A stretch of 64,000 nt of DNA from Cutibacterium equinum. GTDB taxonomy: Bacteria > Actinomycetota > Actinomycetes > Propionibacteriales > Propionibacteriaceae. Positions 1 to 9,723 of this stretch are shown here, piece by piece (within the stretch, counting starts at the first letter, position 1; each line of letters opens with the position of its first letter). The notes below the pieces were generated by a model, which did no database searches, was not told the DNA's origin, and saw only the letters and a list, made by a program, of their open reading frames with translations. Location: the NCBI RefSeq assembly GCF_028021195.1, contig NZ_CP115668.1, forward strand, positions 1,116,001 to 1,180,000. The letters are read 5' to 3'. Position numbers and translations under genes: made by a program.

Positions 1-600
1 TTTGGTCCCGGCCGAGTCTGGTACCACAGCTTCTACATCTGGGAGGGTGGCCTCGGTATCTGGGGTGCCATCGCGCTGGGAGGCTTGGCCGTCTGGCTGT
101 ACTGCCGCCACAGGGGAATCTCCTTCGCCCCGGTGGCCGACTCCTTGGCGCCGGGCATCCTGGCCGCTCAGGCCATCGGACGTCTTGGGAACTGGTTCAA
201 CCAGGAGCTCTTTGGCCGCCCGACCACTCTGCCCTGGGGGCTTGAAATCGACCCCGCCCATCGACCGGCGGGCTACGTGCAGTACGCAACCTTTCACCCC
301 ACCTTCTTGTACGAATTGCTGTGGAGCTTGGCCGGGGCGGCGTTCCTGGTCTGGGTGGATCGGCGTTGGAAGTTCGACCACGGCCGTTTGTTCACCCTCT
401 ACGTCGCGGTCTACACCTTTGGTCGCTTTTGGGTGGAGCGATTGCGCATTGATCCGGCCCACCACGTGGGAGCATGGCGGCTCAACGACGTCACTGCCCT
501 GGTGGCCTTCACTGGCGCGGTCGTCATCCTGGTCATCCTGCAGCGTCGCCACGGCAAGGGTGATGGGCACGGCGCCCGCCCGGCTACTCAGGAGGAGTGA
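1..600 (+). CDS. lgt: Prolipoprotein diacylglyceryl transferase, C-terminal part (truncated by window edge)
   Basis: Lgt moves a diacylglyceryl group from phosphatidylglycerol to the lipobox cysteine of prolipoproteins in the cytoplasmic membrane. The frame is open from base 1 to the TGA at 598-600 (199 codons); family members are usually about 270-320 residues, so the N-terminal third lies upstream. The signature GRLGNWFNQELFG (about residues 60-72 of the visible part) contains the conserved Arg-x-Gly-Asn-x-x-Asn-x-Glu core, followed by HPTFLYE and membrane segments. The tail is short and polar. The overlapping longer frame starting at base 2 is a shadow. The CapA-like lipoprotein further down the window would be a substrate of this enzyme. 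Confidence 0.95.
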   Translation, partial: FGPGRVWYHSFYIWEGGLGIWGAIALGGLAVWLYCRHRGISFAPVADSLAPGILAAQAIGRLGNWFNQELFGRPTTLPWGLEIDPAHRPAGYVQYATFHPTFLYELLWSLAGAAFLVWVDRRWKFDHGRLFTLYVAVYTFGRFWVERLRIDPAHHVGAWRLNDVTALVAFTGAVVILVILQRRHGKGDGHGARPATQEE

Positions 601-621
601 GTCTGCCGAATCCTGCCAAGC

Positions 622-638
622 CGTCTGATTTTCAGACG
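622..638. terminator. Short hairpin after lgt
   Basis: CGTCTGA, three-base TTT loop, TCAGACG: a perfect 7-bp stem 22 nt after the lgt stop. No long T-run follows, so it is only a possible weak terminator. Confidence 0.35.
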
Positions 639-661
639 ATGCTCTGAGCTGGCCGACCCGC

Positions 662-684
662 CCTCCTGTGAGTTCGACAGGAGG
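662..684. other. Hairpin upstream of the small membrane protein gene
   Basis: CCTCCTGT and ACAGGAGG form an 8-bp stem with a 7-base loop, ending 25 nt before the ATG at 710. Its 3' arm contains an AGGAGG sequence. It may end lgt transcription or structure the leader of the next gene; nothing in the sequence decides between these. Confidence 0.4.
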
Positions 685-709
685 GGCCGGAGGGGAGGAG
701 ACTGCTGCA

Positions 710-1024
710 ATGAACGATGACCAGCAGGATCTCGATTCAGCTATTCACCGCGCCAAGGTGCTGACGTGGGTGTGCGTCGCGCTTTTCGTCGTGCTTGACG
801 TCGTCGGTCTCACGGCAACCAGCCAGAGCGATCCGCGTTTTGTCCTGGGAGCCTTCGGAGGAGCTGCTTTCTTCCTCGGGCTCATCGCGGCCTCCGTGTG
901 GTGGGCCTACCTGGCCTCCCAGCGCAGGGCTCGTGGCCTGGATGATCGTCTGGATGACGAGCTCGGCACGGCGGACAAGGACGACGAGAGTCACCGAACC
1001 GCTGTACGCTCAGGCCTCATTTGA
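710..1024 (+). CDS. Small two-helix membrane protein, unknown function
   Basis: 104 residues. I chose the ATG at 710 over an in-frame GTG at 668 because AGGGGAGGAG ends 9 nt upstream of 710 and the earlier start lies inside a hairpin. Two hydrophobic segments (about residues 15-35 and 45-70) are followed by a polar, charged tail rich in Arg, Asp and Glu. No family is recognised with confidence. The last 8 bases overlap the 3' end of the convergent HdeD-like gene. It is probably a real gene because of the strong ribosome binding site and the classic membrane pattern; its function is unknown. Confidence 0.7.
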   Translation: MNDDQQDLDSAIHRAKVLTWVCVALFVVLDVVGLTATSQSDPRFVLGAFGGAAFFLGLIAASVWWAYLASQRRARGLDDRLDDELGTADKDDESHRTAVRSGLI

Positions 1025-1676
1025 GTTCACGGTGGGGTGAGGTCTCCTGCGAGCCCTCAGGGGAATCGACGACCTGCCCCTCGATGACGGTGTTGCGCGG
1101 GTCACGACGCACGGCCGAGGAGATGGTGTTCGTGATCTTGTGCACACCCACGGCGATGGCGATGTTGGCGAGGCCGTAGACCAGGACACCGATGGCCAAC
1201 AGCCAGCTCATGGCCACGACACCGAATCCAGGGTGGACCAGGACGACGATGCCCAGTACGAACAGTGCGATGCCGCCGACGAGCATCCAACTCCAGGCTT
1301 TCTGCGTGACGAACCTCATCGGTAGGGCAAAAGTGACTGCCGCGACGCCGAGGAACACCATCCATGCCCCGATGAGGATGGCGATGATGTGGAGCGAGAA
1401 CCCGGGATGGATGGCGAGGACGAGGCCAACGATGATGCCGATGATGCCCCAGGCCCACATGAACCTGGTCCCTGCCATGCCGTGAAGGGCCAGAGCATTG
1501 ATGAGGGTCATGACGGAGTCGACGATGGCGTAGATACCAACGATCACCACGAGAACTTCCATGGTCTGGTGGGACCACACCACGGCCACCAGTGCGGCGA
1601 TGATCGCGAGGATTCCCTTCGTGAGGGGAATCCATGCAAGCGACTTCCAGGTCTTTGTCAAGGTCTGTGACGACAT
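1017..1676 (-). CDS. HdeD-like (DUF308) integral membrane protein
   Basis: 219 residues with about six hydrophobic helices arranged as repeated pairs, with glycine-rich repeats such as GIIGIIVGLVLAIHPG and GIALFVLGIVVLVHPG. This internal repeat with His-Pro-Gly turns is typical of the HdeD/DUF308 family, named after an E. coli acid-resistance membrane protein. The molecular role in actinobacteria is not established. The C-terminal 40 residues are polar and cytosolic in character. It is transcribed away from dnaE. TAGACT lies 6 nt before the ATG, so the transcript is probably leaderless. Confidence 0.8.
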   Translation of the reverse strand: MSSQTLTKTWKSLAWIPLTKGILAIIAALVAVVWSHQTMEVLVVIVGIYAIVDSVMTLINALALHGMAGTRFMWAWGIIGIIVGLVLAIHPGFSLHIIAILIGAWMVFLGVAAVTFALPMRFVTQKAWSWMLVGGIALFVLGIVVLVHPGFGVVAMSWLLAIGVLVYGLANIAIAVGVHKITNTISSAVRRDPRNTVIEGQVVDSPEGSQETSPHRELK

Positions 1677-1682
1677 ACGTCA

Positions 1683-1688
1683 AGTCTA
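1683..1688 (-). promoter_or_regulatory. Putative -10 element of the HdeD-like gene
   Basis: Minus-strand TAGACT with 6 nt to the ATG, as expected for a leaderless transcript. No clear -35 element is visible. Confidence 0.5.
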
Positions 1689-1869
1689 TGTGAGGCCGCC
1701 AGGTTCGGTGGGTGCTCACTGCTGGTGGAGGGATGGTCAGACCACGAGGAGCCCGCCGTCCGACTGTGTCCAGGTCGCCCCGGTCGGTGGGGCGGACTAG
1801 TCTGTGCGAGTCAGCACCACCCAGGCCCGGAGTGAGCGTCATTCCGGTCGGTTCGTGAAAGGACTGTCC

Positions 1870-4800
1870 GTGGCCCGATCCGACTTCGTCCACCTTCACA
1901 CTCACACCGAGTACTCGATGCTGGATGGTGCTGCCAGCAACGAGAAACTCTTCGCCGAGGTGGCTCGTCAGGGCATGCCGGCGGTCGCCATGACCGATCA
2001 CGGCAACATGTTCGGCGCCTACGAGTTCTTCCAGATTTCCAAGAAGTACGACGGGGATCAGAATCCGCTGGTCAAGCCGATCATCGGAATCGAGGCCTAC
2101 GTCGCCCCGAGTACGCGCAAGTCCCGGGTCCAGGAGTTCTGGGGAACCTCCCGCGACGCGGGCGATCCGGACGCCGAGGGTGGCAAGGACGTCTCCGGTG
2201 GTGGCCGCTACACCCACATGACGATGTGGGCCAAGGACCCTGAAGGGCTGCACAACCTGTTCCGGTTGTCCTCCCTGGCCTCCTACGAGGGCTACTACAT
2301 GAAGCCCCGCATGGACCGCGAACTGCTGTCCCAGTACCCCGGTGGCATCATTGCCTCCACCGGGTGCCCGTCGGGTGAGGTGCAGACCCGACTGCGGCTG
2401 GGCCAGTTCGACGAGGCATGCCAGGCAGCGGCGGCCTACCAGGACATCTTCGGCAAGGAGAACTACTTCTGCGAGCTGATGGACCACGGTGTCCCGATTG
2501 AGAAGCAGGTGCGCTCCGACCTGCTGAAACTGGCCAAGAAGCTGGACATTCCGCTGCTGGTCACCAATGACTCGCACTACGTGACCGAGGACCAGGCTGA
2601 CGCCCACGATTCTCTGCTGTGCGTCGGTGTGGGCCGCAACAAGGACGATCCACACCGCTTCCGTTTCAATGGTTCGGGCTACTACATCAAGTCCTCTGAA
2701 CAGATGAGGGCCCTGTTCCCGGATCACCCCGAGGCCTGCGACAACACCTTGCTCCTGACCGAGATGATCGGGTCCTACGACGAGGTCTTCAAGCACGTCG
2801 ATCGGATGCCCCAGTTCGACGTCCCGGAGGGGGAGACCCAGGAGTCGTGGCTGCGCAAGAAACTTCAGGAAGGCCTGGATGAGAAGTTCGGCCCGAACCC
2901 GCCCAAGGAGGTCCTCGACCGTCTCGAGACGGAGCTGTCGGTCATTGAACCGCTGGGATTTTCCTCCTACTTCCTCGTCGTCTCCGACATCTGCAATGCG
3001 GCGCGTTCCATGGGCGTGCCGGTGGGGCCGGGGCGTGGATCGGCTGCCGGCTCCCTCGTCGCCTATCTGACGGGCATCATCGCCGTCAACCCGTTGGAAC
3101 ACGGACTGCTGTTCGAGAGATTCCTCAACCCGGAACGTGTCAACCCGCCCGACATCGACCTCGACTTCGACGATCGTCAGCGCGACAAGGTCATCGACTA
3201 CGTCACTCACAAGTACGGGGCGGAGTACACCAGCCAGGTCAACACCTTCGGCAAGATCAAGGCCAAGGCTGCCGTCAAGGATGCCAACCGTATTCTCGGC
3301 TACCCCTTCGCCCTGGGCGATAAGATCACCAAGGCGATGCCCCCCGACGTCATGGGCAAGGGGGTGCCGCTGAGCAAGATCTTCGATGCCTCCCACGAGA
3401 GGTACGCCGAGGGCCAGGAGTTCCGCCAACTGGTTGCCGACAACCCCGACGTCGCCAAGGTCGTGGAGACGGCGAAGGGGCTTGAGGGATTGATTCGCGG
3501 CACCGGTGTGCATGCCTGTGCCTTCATCTTGTCCAGCGCCCCGCTGCTCGACCTCGTGCCGATGCACAAGCGCGACAAGGACGGCATGATCATCGCCGGT
3601 TTCGCCTACCCCCAGCTCGAGGAGATGGGGCTCATGAAGATGGACTTCCTGGGCCTGCGAAACCTCGGCATCATGGACCACTGCATCAAGATCATCAAGA
3701 AGAACCGAGGAATCGACGTCGATCTCAATGATCTTGCCCTCGATGACAAGAACACATACGAGATGCTGGCCCGCGGTGACACCTTGGGCGTCTTCCAGCT
3801 TGATGGCACGGCCATGCGCTCCCTACTGCGCCTCATGGGGCCGACCTGCTTCGACGACATCGTCGCCGTGTTGGCCCTGTACCGACCGGGCCCGATGGGC
3901 GCCAACGCACACATCTCATACGCCCAGCGCAAGAACAACCGGGAACCGATCGTCCCGATCCATCCCGAGCTCAAGGAGGACCTCGACGAGATCCTTGCTC
4001 CCACGTATCACCTCATCGTGTACCAGGAGCAGATCATGTCGATCGCCCGAAAGCTTGCTGGTTACACCCTGGGTGGCGCTGACCTGCTGCGTCGAGCCAT
4101 GGGCAAGAAGAAGAAGCACATCCTGGAGGAGAACTTCATCCCCTTCCAGGCCGGCATGCGCGAACACGGCTATTCCGATGACGCCATCCAAACCTTGTGG
4201 GACGTCATGGTCCCCTTCGCCGGATACGCCTTCAACAAGTCTCACGCCGCCGGTTACGGCCTGGTCTCCTACTGGACGGCCTACCTCAAGGCCAATTATC
4301 CGGCCGAGTACGGCGCCGCCCTGCTGACCAGTGTCGGTGACGACAAGGACAAGATGGCGATGTACCTGGCCGACATGCGCGCCCAGCACATCAACGTCCT
4401 GCCCCCTGACGTCAACGCCTCCTCACTGGAGTTCACCGCTGTCGGCGAGGACATCAGGTTTGGCCTGGGAGCTGTCCGCAATGTCGGCGCCAACGCTGTC
4501 GCGGAGATCATCCGAGCTCGCGAGGAGAATGGTCCAGCCACCGATTTCTTCAGCTTCCTTGACCAGGTCAGCCTGACGGTGTGCAACAAGAGACTCATCG
4601 AGTCCCTCATCAAGGCTGGCGCCTTCGACTCCATGGGCCACTCCCGACGCGGCCTCATGGCCATCTACGAGCAGGCTGTCGACGCCGTGATCGACATCAA
4701 GCGCAACCAGGCCAATGGCCAGGACGATCTGTTCGGCACGACCGACGACTCCGAACCCACCCAGTTGGGCGTCGAGAGAGTGGTTCCCGAGGACGATTGG

Positions 4801-5442
4801 GACCGCAGCACCAAGCTTGCCTTCGAGCGCGAGATGCTGGGTCTGTACGTCTCCGATCACCCGCTTCGTGGTCTGGAAGCCGCTCTGGAGGCCGAATCAG
4901 ACATCTCGGTGGCTGAACTGGTCAATCCTGAAGGTCATCACGAGGGGCGCTACACCATTGCGGGTATGGTCACCCAGATCGTCCGACGCACCACCAAGAA
5001 TGGTGACATCTGGGCTTCCGTCACCCTGGAAGATCTCGACGCATCCATCACCGTCGCCTGTTTCCCGAAGGTGTATCAGCGCGTGGAGCCGCTGCTGGCC
5101 GTCGACAGCATCCTCAAGGTGCGCGGATTCGTCCGCGAGCGTGAGGAGACCGTCGAGATGTCGGCCAATGACGTCTGGCTGCTGGACTTCACCGATGCCG
5201 GCGATGCCCCCATGACGATTGATCTTCGTCGCGGACGATGCACTCGTGGCACCATCGAGGGCTTACGAGGAGTGCTGCGCAACCACCCGGGAAGCTCTCA
5301 GGTGAGGCTGCGACTCATCGATGGCAAGGTGACGACGACCTTCCAGCTCGCCGATGAACTCAAGGTCTCCACGGGTCAGCCGCTGATGGCCGATCTCAAG
5401 GCCCTGCTCGGCCCCTCGTGCATCCCCAGGAGGAAGTCATGA
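1870..5442 (+). CDS. dnaE: DNA polymerase III subunit alpha
   Basis: Replicative polymerase of the C family, 1190 residues from the GTG at 1870. AAAGGA is 7 nt upstream of this start and the family N-terminus (ARSDFVHLHTHTEYSML) begins here; an in-frame GTG at 1804 would add 22 unrelated residues. Domains in order: PHP domain with the HLHTHT metal motif at residues 8-13; palm with the GPGRGSAAGS loop and the catalytic aspartates of PDIDLDFDD (D428, D430, D432); a third probable catalytic Asp in KMDFLGLRN (about D592); helix-hairpin-helix region; OB fold near residues 1020-1110. Length fits actinobacterial DnaE1. The stop overlaps the start of the next gene (ATGA). Confidence 0.97.
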   Translation: MARSDFVHLHTHTEYSMLDGAASNEKLFAEVARQGMPAVAMTDHGNMFGAYEFFQISKKYDGDQNPLVKPIIGIEAYVAPSTRKSRVQEFWGTSRDAGDPDAEGGKDVSGGGRYTHMTMWAKDPEGLHNLFRLSSLASYEGYYMKPRMDRELLSQYPGGIIASTGCPSGEVQTRLRLGQFDEACQAAAAYQDIFGKENYFCELMDHGVPIEKQVRSDLLKLAKKLDIPLLVTNDSHYVTEDQADAHDSLLCVGVGRNKDDPHRFRFNGSGYYIKSSEQMRALFPDHPEACDNTLLLTEMIGSYDEVFKHVDRMPQFDVPEGETQESWLRKKLQEGLDEKFGPNPPKEVLDRLETELSVIEPLGFSSYFLVVSDICNAARSMGVPVGPGRGSAAGSLVAYLTGIIAVNPLEHGLLFERFLNPERVNPPDIDLDFDDRQRDKVIDYVTHKYGAEYTSQVNTFGKIKAKAAVKDANRILGYPFALGDKITKAMPPDVMGKGVPLSKIFDASHERYAEGQEFRQLVADNPDVAKVVETAKGLEGLIRGTGVHACAFILSSAPLLDLVPMHKRDKDGMIIAGFAYPQLEEMGLMKMDFLGLRNLGIMDHCIKIIKKNRGIDVDLNDLALDDKNTYEMLARGDTLGVFQLDGTAMRSLLRLMGPTCFDDIVAVLALYRPGPMGANAHISYAQRKNNREPIVPIHPELKEDLDEILAPTYHLIVYQEQIMSIARKLAGYTLGGADLLRRAMGKKKKHILEENFIPFQAGMREHGYSDDAIQTLWDVMVPFAGYAFNKSHAAGYGLVSYWTAYLKANYPAEYGAALLTSVGDDKDKMAMYLADMRAQHINVLPPDVNASSLEFTAVGEDIRFGLGAVRNVGANAVAEIIRAREENGPATDFFSFLDQVSLTVCNKRLIESLIKAGAFDSMGHSRRGLMAIYEQAVDAVIDIKRNQANGQDDLFGTTDDSEPTQLGVERVVPEDDWDRSTKLAFEREMLGLYVSDHPLRGLEAALEAESDISVAELVNPEGHHEGRYTIAGMVTQIVRRTTKNGDIWASVTLEDLDASITVACFPKVYQRVEPLLAVDSILKVRGFVREREETVEMSANDVWLLDFTDAGDAPMTIDLRRGRCTRGTIEGLRGVLRNHPGSSQVRLRLIDGKVTTTFQLADELKVSTGQPLMADLKALLGPSCIPRRKS

Positions 5443-5993
5443 ACGAGACGACCCGCGCTCAAGTCCTCGCACTGTTGCGCTCGAGCCTGCTCGTCATGGG
5501 GATCGGGGTCGTCCTGGGCGGATTGGCGGCTCCGCTGTGGCATTCCATGGTCACCCTGCCGACCTACACGGTGGGATCTGATGGGGCGGCATCGACAACG
5601 GAGAAGGGCCTCACCCAGGTCTTCTCGACCGACGCCATGTACTGCCTCGTGGGCCTGATCGTCGGACTGGTCATCGGTTGCCTCGGCTGGGTGCTTATGC
5701 GCCGCCGTGGGGCGTGGGCAGTACTGGCCACCGCGGCGTCGTCGGTTCTGTCGGCCCTGGCCTGCTGGTGGGTAGGAGTACTCATCGGCCCCGATTCCTT
5801 CGCCGAGCGCATTTCCTCGGCCAAGGAAGGCGATGAGGTCCCGGTTGATTTTGCCCTGCACACCTGGGTGTCGGTGCTGGTCTGGGTGCTCTCGGCCATG
5901 ATTGCGATACTGATCGCATCCCTCGTGACGGTTCGACGTTGTTCTACGCGGAATGGACATTCTGAGCCGGCCAGCGAGGCTTCATTAGACTGA
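5439..5993 (+). CDS. DUF2567-like four-helix membrane protein
   Basis: 184 residues starting at the ATG that overlaps the dnaE stop, with AGGAGGAAG just upstream. Four hydrophobic segments are visible (about residues 12-32, 68-90, 98-122 and 148-172) with a polar loop containing a Thr/Ser-rich stretch between the first two. The pattern resembles the actinobacterial DUF2567 family, whose function is unknown. Translational coupling to dnaE is probable but says little about its job. The hisD start and its likely -10 element overlap the end of this gene. Confidence 0.65.
   Translation: MNETTRAQVLALLRSSLLVMGIGVVLGGLAAPLWHSMVTLPTYTVGSDGAASTTEKGLTQVFSTDAMYCLVGLIVGLVIGCLGWVLMRRRGAWAVLATAASSVLSALACWWVGVLIGPDSFAERISSAKEGDEVPVDFALHTWVSVLVWVLSAMIAILIASLVTVRRCSTRNGHSEPASEASLD
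5986..5991 (+). promoter_or_regulatory. Putative -10 element of the his operon
   Basis: TAGACT ends 6 nt before the GTG start of hisD, suggesting a leaderless his transcript. The element overlaps the stop codon region of the preceding gene. Confidence 0.5.
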
Positions 5994-5997
5994 CGCT

Positions 5998-7317
5998 GTG
6001 TTGAGAATCGTCGATCTGACTGGTGAGACCACTGGCGACCTGCGTCGCGTCGTGCCCCGTGCTGACGTTGATGTCGACGCCGCGATGGCGGCCGTCATCC
6101 CTGTCTGCGCTGCGGTCAGGGACCGTGGCGTCGCGGCCCTGCGCGAGTACAGCGCCGAGTTCGACCATGTGGTTCCCGACCACCTGCGGGTTCCCGCCGA
6201 CGCCCTGGCGCAGGCCGATGCCACCCTTGACGACTCCTTGCGTCACGCCTTCACCGAGTCCATTCGTCGCCGCCGCCAGGTGTGCCGTGAGGCCGAAGTG
6301 GAGGTCTCCTCGGCGCCGGTCGAGGTGGCTGCCGGCGCTCGTGTGAGCCAGCGAATCCTTCCCGTCGGCCGCGTGGGTCTCTACGTCCCCGGCGGGTTTG
6401 CCCCGTTGGCATCCTCGGTCATCATGAACGTCGTCCCGGCCCAGGAAGCTGGTGTTTCCTCGATCGCGGTGGCATCCCCGCCCCAGGCCGAGTTCGGCGG
6501 CCTGCCGCACCCCAACATCCTCGCCCTGTGCCACCTGCTTGGGATTGACGAGGTCTATGCCGTCGGCGGTGCCCAGGCCATCGCCATGTTTGCTTACGGT
6601 GTCGAGGGCTGTGACAAGGCCGATTCCTGCCCGCGGGTCGACATGGTCACTGGACCGGGCAACATCTATGTCGTCGCTGCCAAACGCTACCTGCGCGGGA
6701 CGGTCGGTATCGACGCGGAGGCTGGCCCCACCGAGATCGCCATCCTGGCCGACAACACCGCTGATCCGCGTCACGTCGCCGCCGACCTCATGAGTCAGGC
6801 CGAACACGACCCGCTTGCCGCCGCTGTGCTCGTCACCGATTCCACCGAGCTGGCACACGCCGTGGAGAAGGAGTTGGCCCCGATGGTCGAGTCCACCGTG
6901 CACTCCGAACGGATCCGCGCCTCACTGACCTCCACGCAGTCGGCCATCGTCATGGTGCGCGACATCGACCAAGGCCTGGAGGTCGTCGACGCCTATGCCG
7001 CAGAGCACCTGGAAATCCAGACCGCCGATGCCGCCGCAGTGGCCGCGCGAGTCCACAACGCCGGTGCCATCTTCGTGGGCCCCTGGTCGCCGGTATCCCT
7101 GGGGGACTACTCGGCAGGATCCACCCATGTGCTCCCCACGGCTGGTGCTGCCTGCCACTCGTCGGGGCTGTCGGTACGGTCCTTCATGCGTGCAGTCCAC
7201 GTCATCGACTACACCCGGGACGCCCTGCTCGAGTGCGCCGATGGTGTCGAGAACTTCGCCCTGGCCGAGAACCTGCCAGGTCACGCCAATGCCATCACCG
7301 TGAGGAGGCCGCGATGA
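5998..7317 (+). CDS. hisD: Histidinol dehydrogenase
   Basis: Catalyses the last two oxidations of histidine synthesis, L-histidinol to L-histidine with two NAD+, in a zinc enzyme. 439 residues, the family's usual length. Visible signatures are [11 protein letters not shown], the glycine-rich [24 protein letters not shown] and the C-terminal [17 protein letters not shown] segment. GTG start at 5998. First gene of a hisDCBHA block; its stop overlaps the hisC start (ATGA), so translation is coupled. Confidence 0.97.
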   Translation: MLRIVDLTGETTGDLRRVVPRADVDVDAAMAAVIPVCAAVRDRGVAALREYSAEFDHVVPDHLRVPADALAQADATLDDSLRHAFTESIRRRRQVCREAEVEVSSAPVEVAAGARVSQRILPVGRVGLYVPGGFAPLASSVIMNVVPAQEAGVSSIAVASPPQAEFGGLPHPNILALCHLLGIDEVYAVGGAQAIAMFAYGVEGCDKADSCPRVDMVTGPGNIYVVAAKRYLRGTVGIDAEAGPTEIAILADNTADPRHVAADLMSQAEHDPLAAAVLVTDSTELAHAVEKELAPMVESTVHSERIRASLTSTQSAIVMVRDIDQGLEVVDAYAAEHLEIQTADAAAVAARVHNAGAIFVGPWSPVSLGDYSAGSTHVLPTAGAACHSSGLSVRSFMRAVHVIDYTRDALLECADGVENFALAENLPGHANAITVRRPR

Positions 7318-8477
7318 CCCATCGTCGACCAACTTCCCAGCCCCGTCCGGTCGCCAAGCCTCAACCGAACCCCATCGAGTTGGCCGACCTGCCGCTTCGT
7401 CCCGAGTTGGTGGGCCAGGAACCCTATGGCGCCCCCCAACTTGACGTCCCGGTGCGTCTCAACGTCAATGAGAACCCGTACCCGCCGTCGGAAGCGGTGC
7501 GCAAGGAGATGGCCAAGGCTGTCGCCAATGCCGCTAAGGAGCTCAACCGCTACCCGGACCGGGAGGCCACAGCTCTGCGTGAGGACCTGGCCAAGTACAT
7601 CGGATTTTCGGTCAGCAGCGATCAGATCTGGCCGGCCAATGGCTCCAACGAGGTCATGACTCACATCCTGCAAGCCTTCGGAGGCCCGGGTCGCACCCTG
7701 TTGACCTTCACCCCGACCTACTCGATGTACCCCGAGTACGCCCGTAACACCCACACCGACTACGTCACTCGCGCCCGCAATGCCTCGTTCAGCCTGACCA
7801 CTGACGAGATCCTGGATGCCATCGATGAGGTTAAGCCGGACATCATCCTGCTGGACTCCCCGAACAACCCGACCGGCACCACCATCCCGGTGGCGGTCAT
7901 CGACGAGGTCTGTGCGGCCAGCGACGCGATCATCGTCGTCGACGAGGCATACCAGGAGTTCACCGACGCCCCTGAGGACTCGGCCATTGCGCTGCTTGCC
8001 AAGCATGGACGACTCGTCGTCGTGCGCACCCTGTCAAAAGCATTTGCCCTGGCCGGAGGCCGTCTGGGATATGCCGTCGCGGCTCCCGCCGTGGTGGACG
8101 CCCTGCGGATCGTCCGGTTGCCCTACCACCTGTCGGAGGTGTCCCAGGTGGTCTCTCGGGTCGCTGTGGCCCATGCTCCCGAGATGCTCGCCCGGGTCGA
8201 CGAACTCCGTGAGACCCGCGCCAACCTTGAGGACTGGCTGCGCGGGCACGGTCTGGACGTCGTCTCCTCCCAGGCGAACTTCATCCTCTTCGGGAGGTTC
8301 GCCGACCGTCACGCGGTCTTCGAGGCCCTACTTGACCACGGCGTTCTCGTCCGTGAGGTGGGTCCGACGGGCTACCTGCGGGTGTGCGCTGGCACTCCTC
8401 GACAGACGGACGCATTCCGGGCTGCACTGCTCGACGTCCTTCCGACTGCCCGTCGACTCGAGACCGAGGAGGATTGA
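7314..8477 (+). CDS. hisC: Histidinol-phosphate aminotransferase
   Basis: PLP enzyme (class I/II fold) converting imidazole-acetol phosphate and glutamate to histidinol phosphate. 387 residues from the ATG at 7314, preceded by GAGGAGG. Motifs: [11 protein letters not shown] near the N-terminus, [11 protein letters not shown] with the cofactor-binding Asn, VVDEAYQEF, and the Schiff-base lysine in [16 protein letters not shown]. The N-terminus carries about 20 basic and proline-rich residues before the conserved fold. Overlaps hisD upstream and hisB downstream. Confidence 0.96.
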   Translation: MTHRRPTSQPRPVAKPQPNPIELADLPLRPELVGQEPYGAPQLDVPVRLNVNENPYPPSEAVRKEMAKAVANAAKELNRYPDREATALREDLAKYIGFSVSSDQIWPANGSNEVMTHILQAFGGPGRTLLTFTPTYSMYPEYARNTHTDYVTRARNASFSLTTDEILDAIDEVKPDIILLDSPNNPTGTTIPVAVIDEVCAASDAIIVVDEAYQEFTDAPEDSAIALLAKHGRLVVVRTLSKAFALAGGRLGYAVAAPAVVDALRIVRLPYHLSEVSQVVSRVAVAHAPEMLARVDELRETRANLEDWLRGHGLDVVSSQANFILFGRFADRHAVFEALLDHGVLVREVGPTGYLRVCAGTPRQTDAFRAALLDVLPTARRLETEED

Positions 8478-9097
8478 TGAGTCACCGCTGCGCTCATGTT
8501 CACCGGGAGACCTCTGAGTCCACCGTCGACGTCTCCATCGATCTGGATGGCACGGGGGAGTCGACCATCTTCACCGGGGTCGGCTTCTACGACCACATGC
8601 TCACCGCCCTGGCCAAGCACTCGGGCATCGACATGACGATCACCACCACCGGTGACGTCGAGATCGACGGCCACCACAGCGTCGAGGACACCGCCATCGC
8701 CCTGGGTCAGGCCCTGGGCCAGGCCCTTGGGGACAAGAGGGGCATCACCCGCTTCGGTGACGCCATGGTTCCTCTCGACGAAGCTCTCGCCCAGTGCGTC
8801 GTCGACGTCGCCGGTCGCCCGTGGGCCGAGTGCACTGGTGAGCCCGACGGCCAGGTCTATGCCCGCATCGGCGGATCCGGTGTCGCCTACCAGGGATCCA
8901 TGACCTATCACGTCGTGTCGTCCCTGGCCCTCAATGCCGGCCTGTGCGTGCACCTGCGTCTGCTGGCCGGACGCGATCCCCACCACATCTGCGAGGCCCA
9001 GTACAAGGCCTTGGCGCGGGCACTGCGGGCGGCCATCGCCGTCGACCCGCGTCAGGCCGGGATCGTCCCCAGTACGAAGGGTGTTCTCAATGTCTGA
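8477..9097 (+). CDS. hisB: Imidazoleglycerol-phosphate dehydratase
   Basis: Dehydrates imidazole glycerol phosphate to imidazole acetol phosphate; manganese-dependent. 206 residues, the size of the stand-alone actinobacterial enzyme rather than the bifunctional enterobacterial form. The duplicated metal-binding motifs are visible: [15 protein letters not shown] and [16 protein letters not shown] in the first half, and the second-half counterpart running to [15 protein letters not shown]. Its ATG shares a base with the hisC stop, and hisH starts inside its 3' end. Confidence 0.96.
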   Translation: MSHRCAHVHRETSESTVDVSIDLDGTGESTIFTGVGFYDHMLTALAKHSGIDMTITTTGDVEIDGHHSVEDTAIALGQALGQALGDKRGITRFGDAMVPLDEALAQCVVDVAGRPWAECTGEPDGQVYARIGGSGVAYQGSMTYHVVSSLALNAGLCVHLRLLAGRDPHHICEAQYKALARALRAAIAVDPRQAGIVPSTKGVLNV

Positions 9098-9710
9098 TCC
9101 GGTGCGGGTTGGCATCATCGACCACGGGTCGGGAAACCTGCACTCGGTCGAGCGCGCCCTGCGCAAGGTTGGTGCCACCGTCACCGTCTCCCACGACCTG
9201 GCTGTCCTGGACGACAATGACGCCCTCGTTCTGCCTGGAGTGGGGGCCTTGGCAGCCTGCATGGCAGGGCTGCGCGCCATGGGTGGGGACCACCTGGTGC
9301 ATCGTTGGGTTGATGAGGGACGGCCTGTGCTCGGGATCTGTGTCGGCCACCAGATGCTCTTCGAGCGCGGTAGGGAACGGGGAGTCGACGTCGAGTGTTT
9401 GGGGGTGCTGCCCGGTGTTGTCGAGGAGCTGCCGGCCCGTCGCCTGCCCCACATGGGGTGGAACACCGTCGACCCGGCAGCCCGGACGCGCCTGTTCCAG
9501 CATGTGGGAGACGAGAGGTTCTACTTCGTCCACTCCTACGGGGTGCTCGTGGACGGCCACGATGACCACGTCACGGCGGCCACTCATCAAGGGGTGACCT
9601 TCGTCGCGGCTGAGGAGGTTGGTTCGGTGACCTCCACCCAGTTCCATCCCGAGAAGTCCGGGGCCGCGGGCCTGTCCTTGCTTCAACGGTGGTTGGCCGT
9701 GGTGAGTTGA
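9090..9710 (+). CDS. hisH: Imidazole glycerol phosphate synthase, glutamine amidotransferase subunit
   Basis: HisH hydrolyses glutamine and passes ammonia to HisF. 206 residues, class I amidotransferase fold. The nucleophile cysteine is in [10 protein letters not shown], and the catalytic His/Glu pair in TQFHPEKSG. The N-terminus [18 protein letters not shown] is typical. The ATG at 9090 overlaps hisB by 8 bases. Its partner hisF is not next to it or elsewhere in the window, so the synthase complex needs a gene from another locus. Confidence 0.95.
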   Translation: MSDPVRVGIIDHGSGNLHSVERALRKVGATVTVSHDLAVLDDNDALVLPGVGALAACMAGLRAMGGDHLVHRWVDEGRPVLGICVGHQMLFERGRERGVDVECLGVLPGVVEELPARRLPHMGWNTVDPAARTRLFQHVGDERFYFVHSYGVLVDGHDDHVTAATHQGVTFVAAEEVGSVTSTQFHPEKSGAAGLSLLQRWLAVVS

Positions 9711-9716
9711 TACCCT
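9711..9716 (+). promoter_or_regulatory. Putative -10 element before hisA
   Basis: TACCCT lies 7 nt before the GTG start of hisA, immediately after the hisH stop. It may give hisA its own leaderless transcript. Confidence 0.35.
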
Positions 9717-9723
9717 GACCCTC

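Noticed and set aside
2-628. Open frame overlapping lgt in another frame
   Set aside because: Ser/Arg/Pro-rich shadow product; the lgt frame carries the conserved GNxxNxE motif.
1102-3681. 859-codon open frame antisense to dnaE
   Set aside because: It lies opposite the well-supported dnaE and part of the HdeD-like gene; composition (Gly/Val/His/Asp-rich) is what the reverse strand of GC-rich coding sequence gives.
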